In this document: piece by piece, positions 8,288 through 19,000 of the stretch
Numbering within the stretch: position 1 is the stretch's first letter
Layout: every line of letters begins with the position of its first letter
DNA from: Streptococcus lactarius
GTDB taxonomy: Bacteria > Bacillota > Bacilli > Lactobacillales > Streptococcaceae
Reading direction: 5' to 3'
Assembly: GCF_016642265.1 (NCBI RefSeq)
Contig: NZ_MRXX01000007.1
Coordinates: 85,669 to 127,362 of the forward strand
DNA: 41,694 nucleotides
Made by a program: the position numbers and the translations under genes
The notes under the pieces: model-generated
The model's input: only the letters and a program-made list of their open reading frames with translations
Told to the model about the DNA's origin: nothing
Databases searched by the model: none

Positions 8288-9562
8288 ATGGTAGAAATTA
8301 AATTACCGTACGACAAAAAGACGATTGTTGCAAAGATTCCAGATGAAAACTTTGCTGGTTTGTTAGAGTCAAAAGCGGAAAACTTCCATAACCCACTGTC
8401 TGAAGAAGAAACTGTTGAACGTTCATTGGATAACCCTATCGGCAGCCCATCTTTGGAAGAACTCGCTAAAGGTAAAAAAGACATCGTGTTGATCAGTTCT
8501 GACCACACTCGTCCTGTACCTTCTCATATCATTACCCCAATCATTTTGCGTCGTATTCGCTCAGTTAACCCTGATGCACGCGTGCGTATCTTGGTTGCTA
8601 CTGGTTTCCACCGTCCTTCAACTCGTGAAGAATTGATCAACAAATACGGCCAAGAAATCGTTGACAATGAAGAAATCGTTATGCACATTTCAACAAACGA
8701 CGATGACATGGTTAAAATCGGTCAACTTCCTTCAGGTGGGGATTGTATCATCAACAAGATTGCTGCTGAAGCTGACTTGTTGCTGGCAGAAGGATTCATC
8801 GAATCTCACTTCTTTGCTGGATTCTCAGGTGGACGTAAATCAGTCCTTCCAGGTATTGCTTCATACAAGACTATCATGGCGAACCACTCAGGTGACTTTA
8901 TCAACTCTGATAAAGCACGTACTGGTAACCTTGACCACAACCCAATCCACGAAGATATGCTTTACGCTGCTCGTACTGCAAAATTGGCCTTCATCGTCAA
9001 TGTTGTCTTGGACGGCGAAAAACACATCATCGGATCTTTCGCTGGGGACATGGTTGAAGCCCACAAAGTTGGTTGTGAATTTGTTGCAGACTTGGCACAC
9101 GTGTCTAAGATCGAAAGCGACATCACGATTTCAACAAACGGTGGTTTCCCACTTGACCAAAACATCTACCAAGCCGTTAAAGGGATGACAGCTGCTGAAG
9201 CTTCAAACAAAGAAGGCGGAACCATCATCATGGTTGCTGGATGTGCGGATGGTCACGGTGGAGAAGGATTCTATCGTAACCTTGCTGAAGTAGAAGATCC
9301 AAAAGAATTCTTGGAACAAGCCATCAATACACCTCGTTTGGAAACTGTTCCAGACCAATGGACTTCTCAAATCTTGGCTCGTATCTTGGTACACCACCAT
9401 GTTATCTTTGTATCTGACCTTGTCGATCCTGCTTTGATCACAGGTATGCACATGGAACTTGCAACTTCATTTGACGAAGCACTTGAAAAAGCCTTGGCTC
9501 GTGAAGGAAAAGATGCGAAAGTAACCGTTATCCGCGACGGACTCTCTGTCGTTGTTGAATAG
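8288..9562 (+). CDS. larA: LarA, nickel-dependent lactate racemase
   Basis: The 424-residue enzyme interconverts L- and D-lactate through a (SCS)Ni pincer nucleotide bound to a lysine. Residues align exactly with L. plantarum LarA numbering: His108 (ATGFHRP), His174 (IESHFF), Lys184 (GGRKSVLPG, the covalent cofactor anchor) and the nickel ligand His200 (ANHSGD). Asp72-His73 and Arg75 (SDHTRP) of the active site are also present. It should therefore be a true lactate racemase rather than a distant LarA homologue. It is the first gene of larABCD; the 8-bp gap to larB suggests tight coupling. D-lactate is a possible need for cell-wall precursors or for use of host or community lactate. Confidence 0.96.
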   Translation: MVEIKLPYDKKTIVAKIPDENFAGLLESKAENFHNPLSEEETVERSLDNPIGSPSLEELAKGKKDIVLISSDHTRPVPSHIITPIILRRIRSVNPDARVRILVATGFHRPSTREELINKYGQEIVDNEEIVMHISTNDDDMVKIGQLPSGGDCIINKIAAEADLLLAEGFIESHFFAGFSGGRKSVLPGIASYKTIMANHSGDFINSDKARTGNLDHNPIHEDMLYAARTAKLAFIVNVVLDGEKHIIGSFAGDMVEAHKVGCEFVADLAHVSKIESDITISTNGGFPLDQNIYQAVKGMTAAEASNKEGGTIIMVAGCADGHGGEGFYRNLAEVEDPKEFLEQAINTPRLETVPDQWTSQILARILVHHHVIFVSDLVDPALITGMHMELATSFDEALEKALAREGKDAKVTVIRDGLSVVVE

Positions 9563-9570
9563 AATCGACC

Positions 9571-10341
9571 ATGGATTTTCAACCAAATCTAGAACAAACA
9601 CTCCGTGACTTGCAAGCTGGCCACCTCTCTGTAGAGGATGCGCTGGAGCAAATTAACGGCGTGAAAGAACTAGGGTATGCAGCAATTGATACTGACCGGC
9701 AACGCCGCAATGGCTTCCCTGAAGTCATCTTCGGCGAAGGAAAGACAGTTGAGCAAATGGAAGGCATCATGCAATTCCTCTTACAAAAAGAATTGCCGAT
9801 CCTTGCAACTAGAGTCTCTCTCCAAAAGGGAGAGGCTCTTTCTCAGCTCTTTCCTAACGGCCACTATTATCCAGAAGCGCGCTGCTTCGTTCTCAACTCG
9901 AAAAAAGAAGAGGTGGATGCGGAGCACTACATTGCCGTTGTGACAGCAGGGACTAGTGATGTTCCTGTTGCCGAAGAGGCTGCCGTAACGGCAGAGACCT
10001 TTGGCCACGCTGTCCACCGGATCTATGACGTAGGAGTCGCCGGTATTCATCGCCTCTTTAGACGCTTAGATGAGATCCAAAAGGCCAGTGTGGTGATTGT
10101 CATCGCTGGAATGGAAGGAGCTCTTGTCAGCGTTGTTGGAGGTCTTGTGGATGTGCCTGTGATTGCCGTGCCGACTAGTATCGGATACGGAAGCAATCTT
10201 CAAGGACTCACGACTTTGATGAGTATGCTGACTTCTTGTGCTTCTGGAGTCACCGTCGTCAATATTGACAATGGATTTGGTGCAGCTTATTCAGCTTGTA
10301 TGATCAACCGACTCAACCACAATCGAAAGGAAAACGAATGA
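9571..10341 (+). CDS. larB: LarB, nicotinate adenine dinucleotide carboxylase/hydrolase
   Basis: The 256-residue protein belongs to the PurE-like LarB family, which carboxylates nicotinic acid adenine dinucleotide at C5 and hydrolyses it to pyridinium-3,5-biscarboxylic acid mononucleotide, the first step of pincer cofactor synthesis. The N-terminal part has the family motif [17 protein letters not shown]. The C-terminal part (about 125-250) has the PurE-like glycine-rich [29 protein letters not shown] and PTSIGYGS. Its stop overlaps the larC start (ATGA at 10338-10341). Confidence 0.95.
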   Translation: MDFQPNLEQTLRDLQAGHLSVEDALEQINGVKELGYAAIDTDRQRRNGFPEVIFGEGKTVEQMEGIMQFLLQKELPILATRVSLQKGEALSQLFPNGHYYPEARCFVLNSKKEEVDAEHYIAVVTAGTSDVPVAEEAAVTAETFGHAVHRIYDVGVAGIHRLFRRLDEIQKASVVIVIAGMEGALVSVVGGLVDVPVIAVPTSIGYGSNLQGLTTLMSMLTSCASGVTVVNIDNGFGAAYSACMINRLNHNRKENE

Positions 10342-11693
10342 CCAGTCTATTTTTAGAACCTTTTTCTGGAATAAGTGGCGATATGCTCAATGGTCTATTG
10401 GTTGACCTTGGGGGAGACGTCACCTTACTTCGCTCCGAACTCGAAAAACTGGGAGTCGATGGTTTCCACCTTCATGTTGATCGCATCGCAAAAAGTGCTA
10501 TCTGGGGAACTGATTTTGATGTCCACCTTCACCACGGGGAGAAAGATACGGGGATTGAAGGCGATTTTGATCACGATCACGAACATCATCATGATCACGA
10601 ACATCATCATGATCACGAACATCATCACGATCACGAACACCATCACGATCACGAACATCATCACGATCATGAACATCATCACGATCATGAACATGGACAT
10701 TCCCATGCGGATGCCCGCAGTTATGCAGACATCCACGACTTGATTGTCGCTTCTCAGTTGAGTCCTTTTGTAAAAGAAAAGAGCCTTGCAGTCTTTCTTG
10801 ACATTGCAAAGGCTGAAGCAGCTGTGCACAACATGCCTGTTGAGCAGATCCATTTCCACGAGATCGGTGCCATTGACTCGATCGTCGACATCGTTAGCTT
10901 TTTCATCCTAGTGGAATCGCTCGGAATCGACACAGTCTACTCCACTCCTCTCACAGAGGGAAGTGGAACGATCTCAGTCGCCCATGGGGAAATGCCGGTT
11001 CCAGTTCCTGCTGTCATGCAGTTGAGAAAGGAAACCACCATTCCGATCACTCAAGACTTCACCGTCAAAACAGAGTTGATCACCCCAACAGGGTTAGCCC
11101 TCTTGAAAGCATTAGACCCGATCTTCGAACCGATCCCATCCCACTTCGCCATCCAAAGTGTCGGCTATGGCTTTGGGAAAAGAGATACCGGAAAATTCAA
11201 TGCTTTACGCGGTTCGCTATTGAAGGAAGACGCCTCACATAGCACGACCATCGTTCATCACACCGATGATCGCATCGTTGAAATCACCACAACGATTGAT
11301 GATCAAACACCAGAACAACTGGCTTATATTCTCAATCGGTTCTTGGATGCTGGCGCTTTGGATGTCTACTATCGTAGCATCGTTATGAAAAAGAATCGTC
11401 CTGGTTTTGAGTTAACGCTTTTGATTCAAAATAGCCAGCTGGAAGATTTTTCAACCCTCTTGTTCAAAGAAACCAGTACCATTGGTTTTCGATACCAACA
11501 AGTTGACCGCAAGGTCATGCAACGTCGATTTGAACAAATCGATACAGAATTTGGAACCGTTACGGTTAAAATCAATCAGTACGGATCCATCACTAAGAAG
11601 ACGCTTGAATACGAAGACTGTCAGCGTATTGCTAAGGAGATGCAGTTGCCGATTCAAGAAGTTTATCACCAATTACAAAAATATATTTATTAA
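10338..11693 (+). CDS. larC: LarC, nickel insertion protein (single uninterrupted ORF with His-rich metal-binding repeat)
   Basis: The 451-residue CTP-dependent nickel insertase completes the pincer cofactor by inserting Ni into the thiolated nucleotide. The N-terminal [10 protein letters not shown] motif and C-terminal domain (about 320-451) are both in one frame. In L. plantarum the two halves are larC1 and larC2, joined by programmed frameshifting, so the continuous gene is a clear difference. Residues 80-121 are six DHEHHH units plus a seventh, DHEHGH, followed by SH, an extreme His/Asp/Glu tract suited to nickel storage or delivery. The ATG at 10338 overlaps the larB stop by 4 bp; the open frame extends 14 codons further upstream inside larB. 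Confidence 0.95.
   Translation: MTSLFLEPFSGISGDMLNGLLVDLGGDVTLLRSELEKLGVDGFHLHVDRIAKSAIWGTDFDVHLHHGEKDTGIEGDFDHDHEHHHDHEHHHDHEHHHDHEHHHDHEHHHDHEHHHDHEHGHSHADARSYADIHDLIVASQLSPFVKEKSLAVFLDIAKAEAAVHNMPVEQIHFHEIGAIDSIVDIVSFFILVESLGIDTVYSTPLTEGSGTISVAHGEMPVPVPAVMQLRKETTIPITQDFTVKTELITPTGLALLKALDPIFEPIPSHFAIQSVGYGFGKRDTGKFNALRGSLLKEDASHSTTIVHHTDDRIVEITTTIDDQTPEQLAYILNRFLDAGALDVYYRSIVMKKNRPGFELTLLIQNSQLEDFSTLLFKETSTIGFRYQQVDRKVMQRRFEQIDTEFGTVTVKINQYGSITKKTLEYEDCQRIAKEMQLPIQEVYHQLQKYIY
10575..10700 (+). repeat. 18-bp tandem repeat encoding (DHEHHH)n in larC
   Basis: Seven in-frame 18-bp units of the form GAT CAC GAA CAT CAT CAY, the last one altered to end in GGA CAT. They differ mainly at third codon positions. 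The unit keeps the frame, so copy number can vary by replication slippage without breaking larC. Confidence 0.95.
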
Positions 11694-11713
11694 TTTAGGA
11701 GACATTTATTAAC

Positions 11714-12427
11714 ATGACACATCAATTACTTGCAGAAGTTATGAGTACAGCTTTGATGATTATCTTCGGGGTTGGCGTACACTGTGACGACGTTTTGAAG
11801 AAAACAAAATATGCTGGAACTGGACACTTATTCGCGATCACTACATGGGCATTCGGTATCACTGTCTGCTTGGTTGTCTTTGGCGGCGTTTCAATGAACC
11901 CTGCAATGGCTTTATTAAAGGTCCTTCTTGGTAAATTGACAATCGCTCAATTCTTCCCAATCGCTATCGCTGAAATGATCGGTGCTTTCCTTGGAGCTTT
12001 GATTGCTTACTTTATGTATGCTGATCACTTTAAAGCTTCTGAAGGTCAAATTGATGGTGTTGCTATCCGTAACATCTTCTCAACTAACCCTAACTGCCGT
12101 AACCTTCCACGTAACTACTTCGTCGAAGCGTTCGCAACATTTATCTTCTTGACATCAATCATGGCTGCTGAACACGCCAACGAAGCAATGCTTCCATTCA
12201 CTGTTGGTTTGATCGTTTGGGCTATCGGTATGGGTCTTGGTGGTACTACAGGTTTCGCCATGAACCAAGCGCGTGACCTTGGACCTCGTTTCGCTTACCA
12301 AATCTTGCCAATTAAAGATAAAGTAAACAACGACTGGCAATATGGTCTTCTTGTACCAGGTACTGCTCCATTTGTTGGTGCTGTCCTTGCCTTCTTCTTC
12401 ATCCGTTACTTCCTTGGAATCATGTAA
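11714..12427 (+). CDS. larD: LarD-type MIP/aquaglyceroporin family channel
   Basis: The 237-residue membrane protein has six predicted transmembrane segments and the duplicated hour-glass fold of the major intrinsic protein family. The first signature motif is canonical Asn62-Pro-Ala (SMNPAMALL). The second is Asn184-Gln-Ala followed by Arg187-Asp (MNQARDLGPR), so the usual Pro of the second NPA is Gln. In L. plantarum the lar operon channel LarD is an aquaglyceroporin moving lactic acid, and the same role is inferred here from its position as last gene of larABCD. It might also move glycerol. AGGAG precedes the ATG by about 13 nt; a terminator follows at 12447. Confidence 0.88.
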   Translation: MTHQLLAEVMSTALMIIFGVGVHCDDVLKKTKYAGTGHLFAITTWAFGITVCLVVFGGVSMNPAMALLKVLLGKLTIAQFFPIAIAEMIGAFLGALIAYFMYADHFKASEGQIDGVAIRNIFSTNPNCRNLPRNYFVEAFATFIFLTSIMAAEHANEAMLPFTVGLIVWAIGMGLGGTTGFAMNQARDLGPRFAYQILPIKDKVNNDWQYGLLVPGTAPFVGAVLAFFFIRYFLGIM

Positions 12428-12446
12428 TCGGAAGATCAATCCTATG

Positions 12447-12479
12447 AAAAAACAAGCATCTGCGGGTGCTTGTTTTTTT
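12447..12479 (+). terminator. Rho-independent terminator of the larABCD operon
   Basis: AAAAAACAAGCA pairs with TGCTTGTTTTTT across the loop TCTGCGGG, followed by a T-run to 12479. Confidence 0.92.
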
Positions 12480-12509
12480 GATTCCTTCATTTTCCGAAGA
12501 CCTCTATAA

Positions 12510-13736
<1,227 letters not shown>

Positions 13737-13737
13737 A

Positions 13738-13769
13738 AAACGAACTCGATTTGTTCGAGCTCGTCTTTT
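13738..13769 (+). terminator. Terminator after the flavoprotein gene
   Basis: CGAACTCGA (13741-13749) pairs with TCGAGCTCG (13754-13762) with one mismatch, followed by TCTTTTA. A sibling of this hairpin with the same downstream TCGTCTTTT occurs at 14080-14110. Confidence 0.75.
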
Positions 13770-14110
13770 AATAATGACAAACTATTTTAAAGTAAAATAA
13801 GTTAAGTAATTCTACAAAGAAATATAAATGTGGTCCAGTTCTTAGAATGAATCAAGAAAATGCCGAAACTTTCCGCTGTGAGAAAAGTGCCTGAAACAAA
13901 AAGTTTCAGGCACTCGGAATTATTGAGAGTAAAACAGTTTGGGAAACTGTTTTAGCCTGAGCCCAGAAATTAAAGAGCGAAGAGGCTCAATAATTAGTCA
14001 TGGAACTTCTACGAAGTTCGCTGACGTCCGTACTCACCTAAGGAAAGTTTTTAAGATGACTTTGTCTTAAAACTGAAACGGACTCGATTTTCCATCGAGT
14101 TCGTCTTTTT
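13770..14110. other. Gene-free stretch with a chain of stem-loops (candidate structured RNA or repeat insertion)
   Basis: I see no credible coding frame. There are at least five consecutive hairpins: an 11-bp perfect stem with a 5-nt loop (13887-13913, GTGCCTGAAAC arms); a perfect 10-bp stem with a GGG loop (13931-13953, AAAACAGTTT arms); TGAGCC/GGCTCA (13958-13989); a perfect 7-bp GAACTTC/GAAGTTC stem (14003-14019); and an AGTTTT-AAGA stem (14046-14073). It closes with a terminator (14080-14110) almost repeating the one at 13741. It could be a small RNA transcribed to the right or a BOX/RUP-like mobile repeat; I cannot decide which. Confidence 0.5.
14080..14110 (+). terminator. Second terminator, related to that at 13741
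   Basis: ACTCGAT (14082-14088) pairs with ATCGAGT (14094-14100), followed by TCGTCTTTTT. It points rightward, while the next gene is on the minus strand, so on the plus strand it can only end a transcript from the structured stretch or read-through of the flavoprotein gene. Confidence 0.75.
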
Positions 14111-14771
14111 ATTGTTCTTTGGTTAATGAAAAGCGGAAATCATTGTATTTGTTGTAGTCAAATGGAGTATTGACAGGTGCTGTGAACACAACCGGTGTAT
14201 AGTGACCTTCTTCTAATACAAAACCAGGTTCGAGTCGGAAATTGGCTACGCCTAGACCTGTGATCCCTGGAAGTAAGGCATCTGCTCCATCTAATCCTTC
14301 TGAATCCCAATAGTAGATATTTCCTGTTGCTTGGACGGCTCTTGCTGTATAGGTCGCTGTCCGAGTTGGTTCGCTATCATTTTTGAAGCTAACCACTGTT
14401 GTCACATTCCCATTTGCATCGACAGTCATTTTAATCGCATCCGCTTGTGGACTAGATCCTACCCAAGTTCCCACCAGTTCTGCAGGGACAGGGGCTTGGC
14501 TCGGGGTAGGTGTGGTTTCAGTCTTGCTAGCCTCTTTTGCAGGGCTACTAGCATTGGCTTGACTAGATGAACTCTTGGTCTCTGTTGCTTTGGAAGAAGC
14601 TTCTGTAGCTTTCTTACTACTACTTTTTGTTTTTTTGACAACCTTGCTGCTCGATGCTTTCGAGGAGGACGCGGATGTTTTGTGATCCTTTGATCCACAG
14701 CCACTCAGGGACAAACCAAGTGACGCAGCCACCAGAACAGCGGTACCCCAACGGAAGATTGTTTTTTTCAT
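14109..14771 (-). CDS. Ser/Lys/Thr-rich lipoprotein of unknown function
   Basis: The 220-residue protein has a lipoprotein signal peptide ending in the lipobox LSLSGC (about 21-26), so it should be diacylglyceryl-anchored on the outer face of the membrane. A low-complexity linker of Ser, Lys, Ala and Thr (about 30-95) spaces out a C-terminal domain (about 97-220) starting LVGTWVGSSPQADAIKMTV, which looks like the small beta-rich domain found in many streptococcal lipoproteins. I do not recognise a function. An AGAGGTGAT ribosome-binding site and its own promoter precede it, and it is transcribed alone. Confidence 0.8.
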   Translation of the reverse strand: MKKTIFRWGTAVLVAASLGLSLSGCGSKDHKTSASSSKASSSKVVKKTKSSSKKATEASSKATETKSSSSQANASSPAKEASKTETTPTPSQAPVPAELVGTWVGSSPQADAIKMTVDANGNVTTVVSFKNDSEPTRTATYTARAVQATGNIYYWDSEGLDGADALLPGITGLGVANFRLEPGFVLEEGHYTPVVFTAPVNTPFDYNKYNDFRFSLTKEQ

Positions 14772-14800
14772 AAGATCACCTCTTTCTCTTTCTGATTCCC

Positions 14801-14862
14801 ATTATACTCCGTTTATTACAAAAATCAAGTTTTTTGTAATAATTGTAATTTTTTTGTAACAT
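14801..14862 (-). promoter_or_regulatory. Promoter of the lipoprotein gene with repeated TTGTAA motifs
   Basis: On the minus strand, TTGATT (14823-14828) and a perfect TATAAT (14801-14806) are 16 bp apart. An imperfect inverted repeat of TTACAAAAA and TTTTTTGTAA covers the -35 region, and two further TTGTAA motifs follow within 25 bp upstream. This may be an operator, but I do not recognise the regulator. Confidence 0.5.
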
Positions 14863-14872
14863 ATTTTTCTAT

Positions 14873-15199
14873 TTAAAATGCCAATCGTAAGAGGGCCATG
14901 AGAACAATTCCAAACAAGACGGTTCCCATAAGATTTTTAGAACGAAAAGCTACATAAAGACAGGGCAGTGTCACCGCTATTTCTAACCAGTGGAACTGGG
15001 GCAGGTGACCGATTTTCCCGGTGGCTAGGCTTGATAGGACCAAGGCAAAGATAATGGAAATGGGCAGGTATTTGAGAAAGCGAGTCACAGGATCTGGCAG
15101 GCCCTTGTACTTGACCAAGACAAAGGGCAAGATCCGAGGAATCCAAGTGACTAGGGCTGAGGCCAGAATGGCCATGAAGATAGAACTATTCACGCGCAT
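14873..15199 (-). CDS. azlD: AzlD family branched-chain amino acid exporter subunit
   Basis: About 108 residues with three to four hydrophobic segments and the AzlD features ALVTWIPRILPF near the N-terminus and FLKYLPISIIFALV in the middle. AzlD is the small subunit of the AzlCD exporter for branched-chain amino acids. The ATG at 15199 follows GGGGGTG, overlapping the azlC stop by 14 bp, so the two are translationally coupled. The product is shorter and more hydrophobic than its partner, as expected. Confidence 0.9.
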   Translation of the reverse strand: MRVNSSIFMAILASALVTWIPRILPFVLVKYKGLPDPVTRFLKYLPISIIFALVLSSLATGKIGHLPQFHWLEIAVTLPCLYVAFRSKNLMGTVLFGIVLMALLRLAF

Positions 15200-15881
15200 C
15201 ACAAATCACCCCCACAAAACAGCCAATCAAGGTCGCAACTAGAACAGCAATAGCTTGGGCAACCACAAAGAGCAAGAGAAAGAAACTCACCGCCACTGAT
15301 AAGAGCACCAAGAGCAGGGTCTTGGTCTTTTCTGTCAGTTGCATACCTTGAAACTGGGCTGCGAAAATCCCAATAAACATAGCTACTAAGGCAAAATCAA
15401 GTCCAAAAGCCTTTGGATCAGGTAGGAGAGACCCCAGAGCTGTTCCAACAACCGTCGCACTGATCCAGACCACATAGCCTACTAAATTGTTTCCATGCAT
15501 CCAAGGTACTGTGATCCGATCGGTCTTTAGCTTCTCACTCAAATAGACACCATAACTCTCGTCCGTTAGAAGACTCCCAATTCCAATGGTATGAGCGAGG
15601 CTGGCATCCTTAAAATCAGAGGAGGTATGCAGACTCATCAACATATTGCGGAGATTGATCAAAAAGACCGTCAGGGCCATATTGAGGATCGAAGAATGGA
15701 CTGCAATCAGGGAAATCATTGCAAACTGAGCCGCACCTGCATAGACGAGAATACTCATCAAGGCCATCTCTAGGGGAGATAGATAGGGAGACGCCACCAC
15801 ACCGCAAGCCAGGCCAATACTGATATAGCCTAGAGCTGTCGGCAGTGCATCTCTCACTCCCTGCCAAAAATCTTTTTCCAT
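15186..15881 (-). CDS. azlC: AzlC family branched-chain amino acid exporter
   Basis: The 231-residue membrane protein has the AzlC opening GVRDALPTALGYISIGLACG and the conserved YAGAAQFAMISL (about 48-59) and LINLRNMLMSL (about 74-84) motifs, with about six to seven transmembrane segments. With AzlD it exports branched-chain amino acids and toxic analogues. An AAGGAGTGAG ribosome-binding site precedes the ATG. An extended -10 promoter (TGCTATAAT, plus-strand 15920-15928) lies about 40 bp upstream. Confidence 0.92.
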   Translation of the reverse strand: MEKDFWQGVRDALPTALGYISIGLACGVVASPYLSPLEMALMSILVYAGAAQFAMISLIAVHSSILNMALTVFLINLRNMLMSLHTSSDFKDASLAHTIGIGSLLTDESYGVYLSEKLKTDRITVPWMHGNNLVGYVVWISATVVGTALGSLLPDPKAFGLDFALVAMFIGIFAAQFQGMQLTEKTKTLLLVLLSVAVSFFLLLFVVAQAIAVLVATLIGCFVGVICDARE

Positions 15882-15919
15882 GCTCTCACTCCTTTTCTAG
15901 ACACAACATACTGACTTCT

Positions 15920-15928
15920 ATTATAGCA
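15920..15928 (-). promoter_or_regulatory. Extended -10 promoter of azlCD
   Basis: On the minus strand TGCTATAAT is a perfect extended -10 element. No good -35 box is seen at 16-18 bp. Confidence 0.5.
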
Positions 15929-15969
15929 TAAGAAAAAGAAGGCAAGAGAAGACTTTTGCGATAAAAGAA

Positions 15970-16023
15970 GAGAGTGGGACAGAAATCGGTCATTCGTTAG
16001 AATTTGATTTCTGTCCCACTCTC
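15970..16023. repeat. Dispersed palindromic element, copy 3 (terminator of the GH20/GH84 gene)
   Basis: GAGAGTGGGACAGAAATC pairs with GATTTCTGTCCCACTCTC around ATTCGTTAGAATT. It starts about 20 bp past the stop of the minus-strand giant gene and is followed on that strand by TTCTTTTATC, so it is the likely terminator. Confidence 0.85.
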
Positions 16024-16043
16024 GTTTCGAATCCTAGATTCTC

Positions 16044-19000
16044 CTAAGATTCTTTTTTCGTCTTGGCTATAAAGAGGGCCGTTGCTCCTAGACTCAGACC
16101 TGCTAGGAAGAGGGCAGTTGAGGCTGCTTCCCCTGTTGCTGGAAGCATCGCCTTGTCTTCTCCTTTCATCTCTGTAGCAAGGCTTGGTGAAGCTTCACCT
16201 GTCATGGAGGTCGTCATTTCTTTGTAGACCACCGCATAAGTTCCTAAATGAGTCGTTGTGAATTCCAGCCAATCACCTTTCAGCGTGAAGTCCACAGTCT
16301 CGTTTGTTGTCAGATCGTAAAGGGCTTCAACAGCGCCAGTAAGTGGCAAACGGACTAGAACAGCACCAGTTGGTTCCACACGGGTATGCGTTGGGTCAAG
16401 CAGTTGGATCGCATAGGCATCATAGCGTTTGCCTTGCAAGGCTTGATCCATCACTCTTTGAACATGGACGTTAGTAGCTGTTCCTAATTCACTGTCTCGG
16501 CCAATCACCATCACGCCCGTTGCGGGATCACTCAACAAGTGCAAGTTTTGTTGAGGGGATGTTAGATTGCTTTGATGCGATTCGTTTTCAGGTAACTTGT
16601 AAGCTGGCAAGTCAAGGACGGCTGCTTCAAGGCCATTGGCACCACCTGTGTAGGCTGGAAGATTGTTTTGTGCTGCTTGGACCGCATTCACACCTCCCTT
16701 GAACTCTGGGACTTCGAGGACAGCTGCTTCAACAGCGTTGACTCCTCCTGTGAATGCTGGGATCTCAACGACTGGTGCTGCTTCCTCTCCCACTGTTCCG
16801 ACTGCTTCTGTATAGGCTGGAACTTCGTGGACAGCTGCTTCAACACCATTGACTCCACCTGTGAATGCTGGGATCTCAACGACTGGTGCTGCTTCATCTC
16901 CCACTGTTCCAACTACTTCTGTATAGGCTGGGACTTCGTGGATGGCTGCTTCAACACCATTGACTCCACCTGTAAATTCTGGAATTTCTACTACTGGTGC
17001 TGCTTCATCCCCCTTACTGCTCGTACGGAACTCAGGTTTCGGAGCTGTGGTCGTTTCCACCGGTTGATCAGTCAGACCTTGGTGGAAAATCGTTAATTCG
17101 TAGAACTCAGGCTTGCCTCCTTGCCATGTGAGCTTGACATCCAACAAAGGCGCCTTGTTTCGTACAGCAAAGGTTTGGAAGCTTGTGGTAATGGCTCCCA
17201 AATCTGCCCAGGCTCCGGTCCGATCTTCTTTCAAAGTCCGAGCAAGTACATGCGCTACCACCCCTTGAGGAAGGCTTGAAACGAGGCGGATATGATTGGC
17301 ATCTGTTGGTTCTGACAAGTGGTAAATCAGTTCGCCTTGGTCTTTTTCAGCCTTGTAGCTCGTCAAAACCTTCCCATCGACAAGATTGGTGTAGAGGTTA
17401 CCACGACTTTCTCCACTATTTCCTTGGACGGTTGGGTCGTTGATTGGTTTTACAAATTCACCATCATTGATCACTAATTCGGTAAAGCCGACAAAGCGAG
17501 CATCGTAATCAGCGGTAAAGAGGACACGGAGATAGTTGGCTTTAACTGGACTTGTGAGCTCTCCTTCGATGTAGCGATTTCCTGGCATCTTAGAATCATG
17601 GGTCCAGCCATCTGTCAAGGAATCATCTCTTGTTTCATTGGCAAGGCCATCTCCAACGCTGACAACATCGGTCCAAGTCTTGCCATCTGGACTGACTTGG
17701 ATCTTACCATCTCGAAGGTAATTTTGAGTTCCGTCTTGGATGTAAGCTCGAATCTTCTTGATATCCCGTTGGCTACCAAGCTTCAGGGTGATATGGCCAC
17801 CTTTATGAGCATAATCTGAGAATTCAACAAAGTTATTGTAGACTCCATCAAATAATTGGTCCAAATTCTTAAGCTTGCGTACGTCATTGCTTCCGTATGT
17901 GGCATCAATTCCCATAGAAGTCGAATCTAGCGTTGTTGGTTCGACTTCTTTGGTCTTCACAAGTAGAGAAGTTACGGTCACTGCTTGTTCTTGATCGGTC
18001 TTGTTGACCAAACGAGCATAGCGGACCAAGGCTTGATCGGTCACTTGGCTAGCTGGATACCACTCTTGAGCATTTGGAGAGTACTCGACGCGGAGGGCTG
18101 GATTTTCAATTCCGATTGCTTGGATACTTTCGGCTTGATGGAGACGATCCAGTTTCATTCCCAAATAGCTATGGGCTGGTAGCTTGGTACCACTTGGAAT
18201 TTGCAGGTCATAACGGCCGAGGCTATCATATACTGGGATAGATTTCAAACTTGCAACGTTGGTATCTGTTAATTCGCTGTTGCCAGAACGGGTTTCAAGG
18301 GAGAAGTCTGCAATTCGCCACCACAGATTGGTATTCTTGGTGTTCCGAACACGGACGTAGCGAGCTGAAATTGGAGTTTCGATTTCTTTGGTTTGCTCAC
18401 CTGATAAACGATCCAATTCTTGCCATGTATGCCCATCTGTAGAATACTCTAGAAGACCGCTGGCTAATTTATCGCTTGAACCTTGAACCAGACGCACCTT
18501 GGTCACTGGTTTGACTTCACCCAAGTCGAGCTGAATCCAAGCATCCACTGGAGTGGTATCTGTCCGATCGGCATTGGCAAACATGGCTTCCGTATTGTCA
18601 CGACCATCTGTGATCTGAGTAACTGTCGTGTTGTACTTGTACATGAGATTTGGACTAATCGTCACTGTAGCGCTCTGTTTGCTATGATGTACTTCGACTG
18701 GTCGGTTAACTGCAATTTCACGCACAGCAAACCAGGTATTGTCCCGATCGGAAGTAGCAACCATCCGGACAGCCTTGGCATTGAGATTGAGATTCTCAAA
18801 TTGAAGGAGAGGCTCATTACCAGTGTAGTGAGGATCTGTCAGTGCTACCCATTGGTCATTTTCATTGAGATACTCAACCTTGGCATTGTTGAAGGTATCA
18901 CGTGGATTGGTTTGAGTTCCCATTGCAAAGGTCAAGGTATGAATTGGCACAGCCTTGTTGAATTTCAGACCAATGTAATCACCAGTTTGAATACTGTTTG

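Noticed and set aside
10575..10700. Short tandem repeat considered as a CRISPR array or VNTR outside a gene
   Set aside because: There are no spacers, the unit is a multiple of three, and it lies in frame inside larC.
10425..10859. Two overlapping antisense open frames (10425-10859 and 10498-10809, minus) across the larC repeat
   Set aside because: They exist only because the 18-bp DHEHHH repeat has no stops in other frames. The products are low-complexity (MMF/IVM or DRDDV repeats) and have no ribosome-binding site.
15970..16023. Dispersed palindromes considered as insertion-sequence remnants
   Set aside because: There is no transposase fragment or clear target duplication next to any copy. 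Position and T-runs fit terminators better, though mobility is not excluded.
16668..17096. Antisense open frames over the C-terminal repeats of both giant genes (also 25337-25879)
   Set aside because: They are shadows of the 111-bp coding repeats (CFNTIDS.CECWD patterns). They appear in both paralogues only because the DNA is shared.
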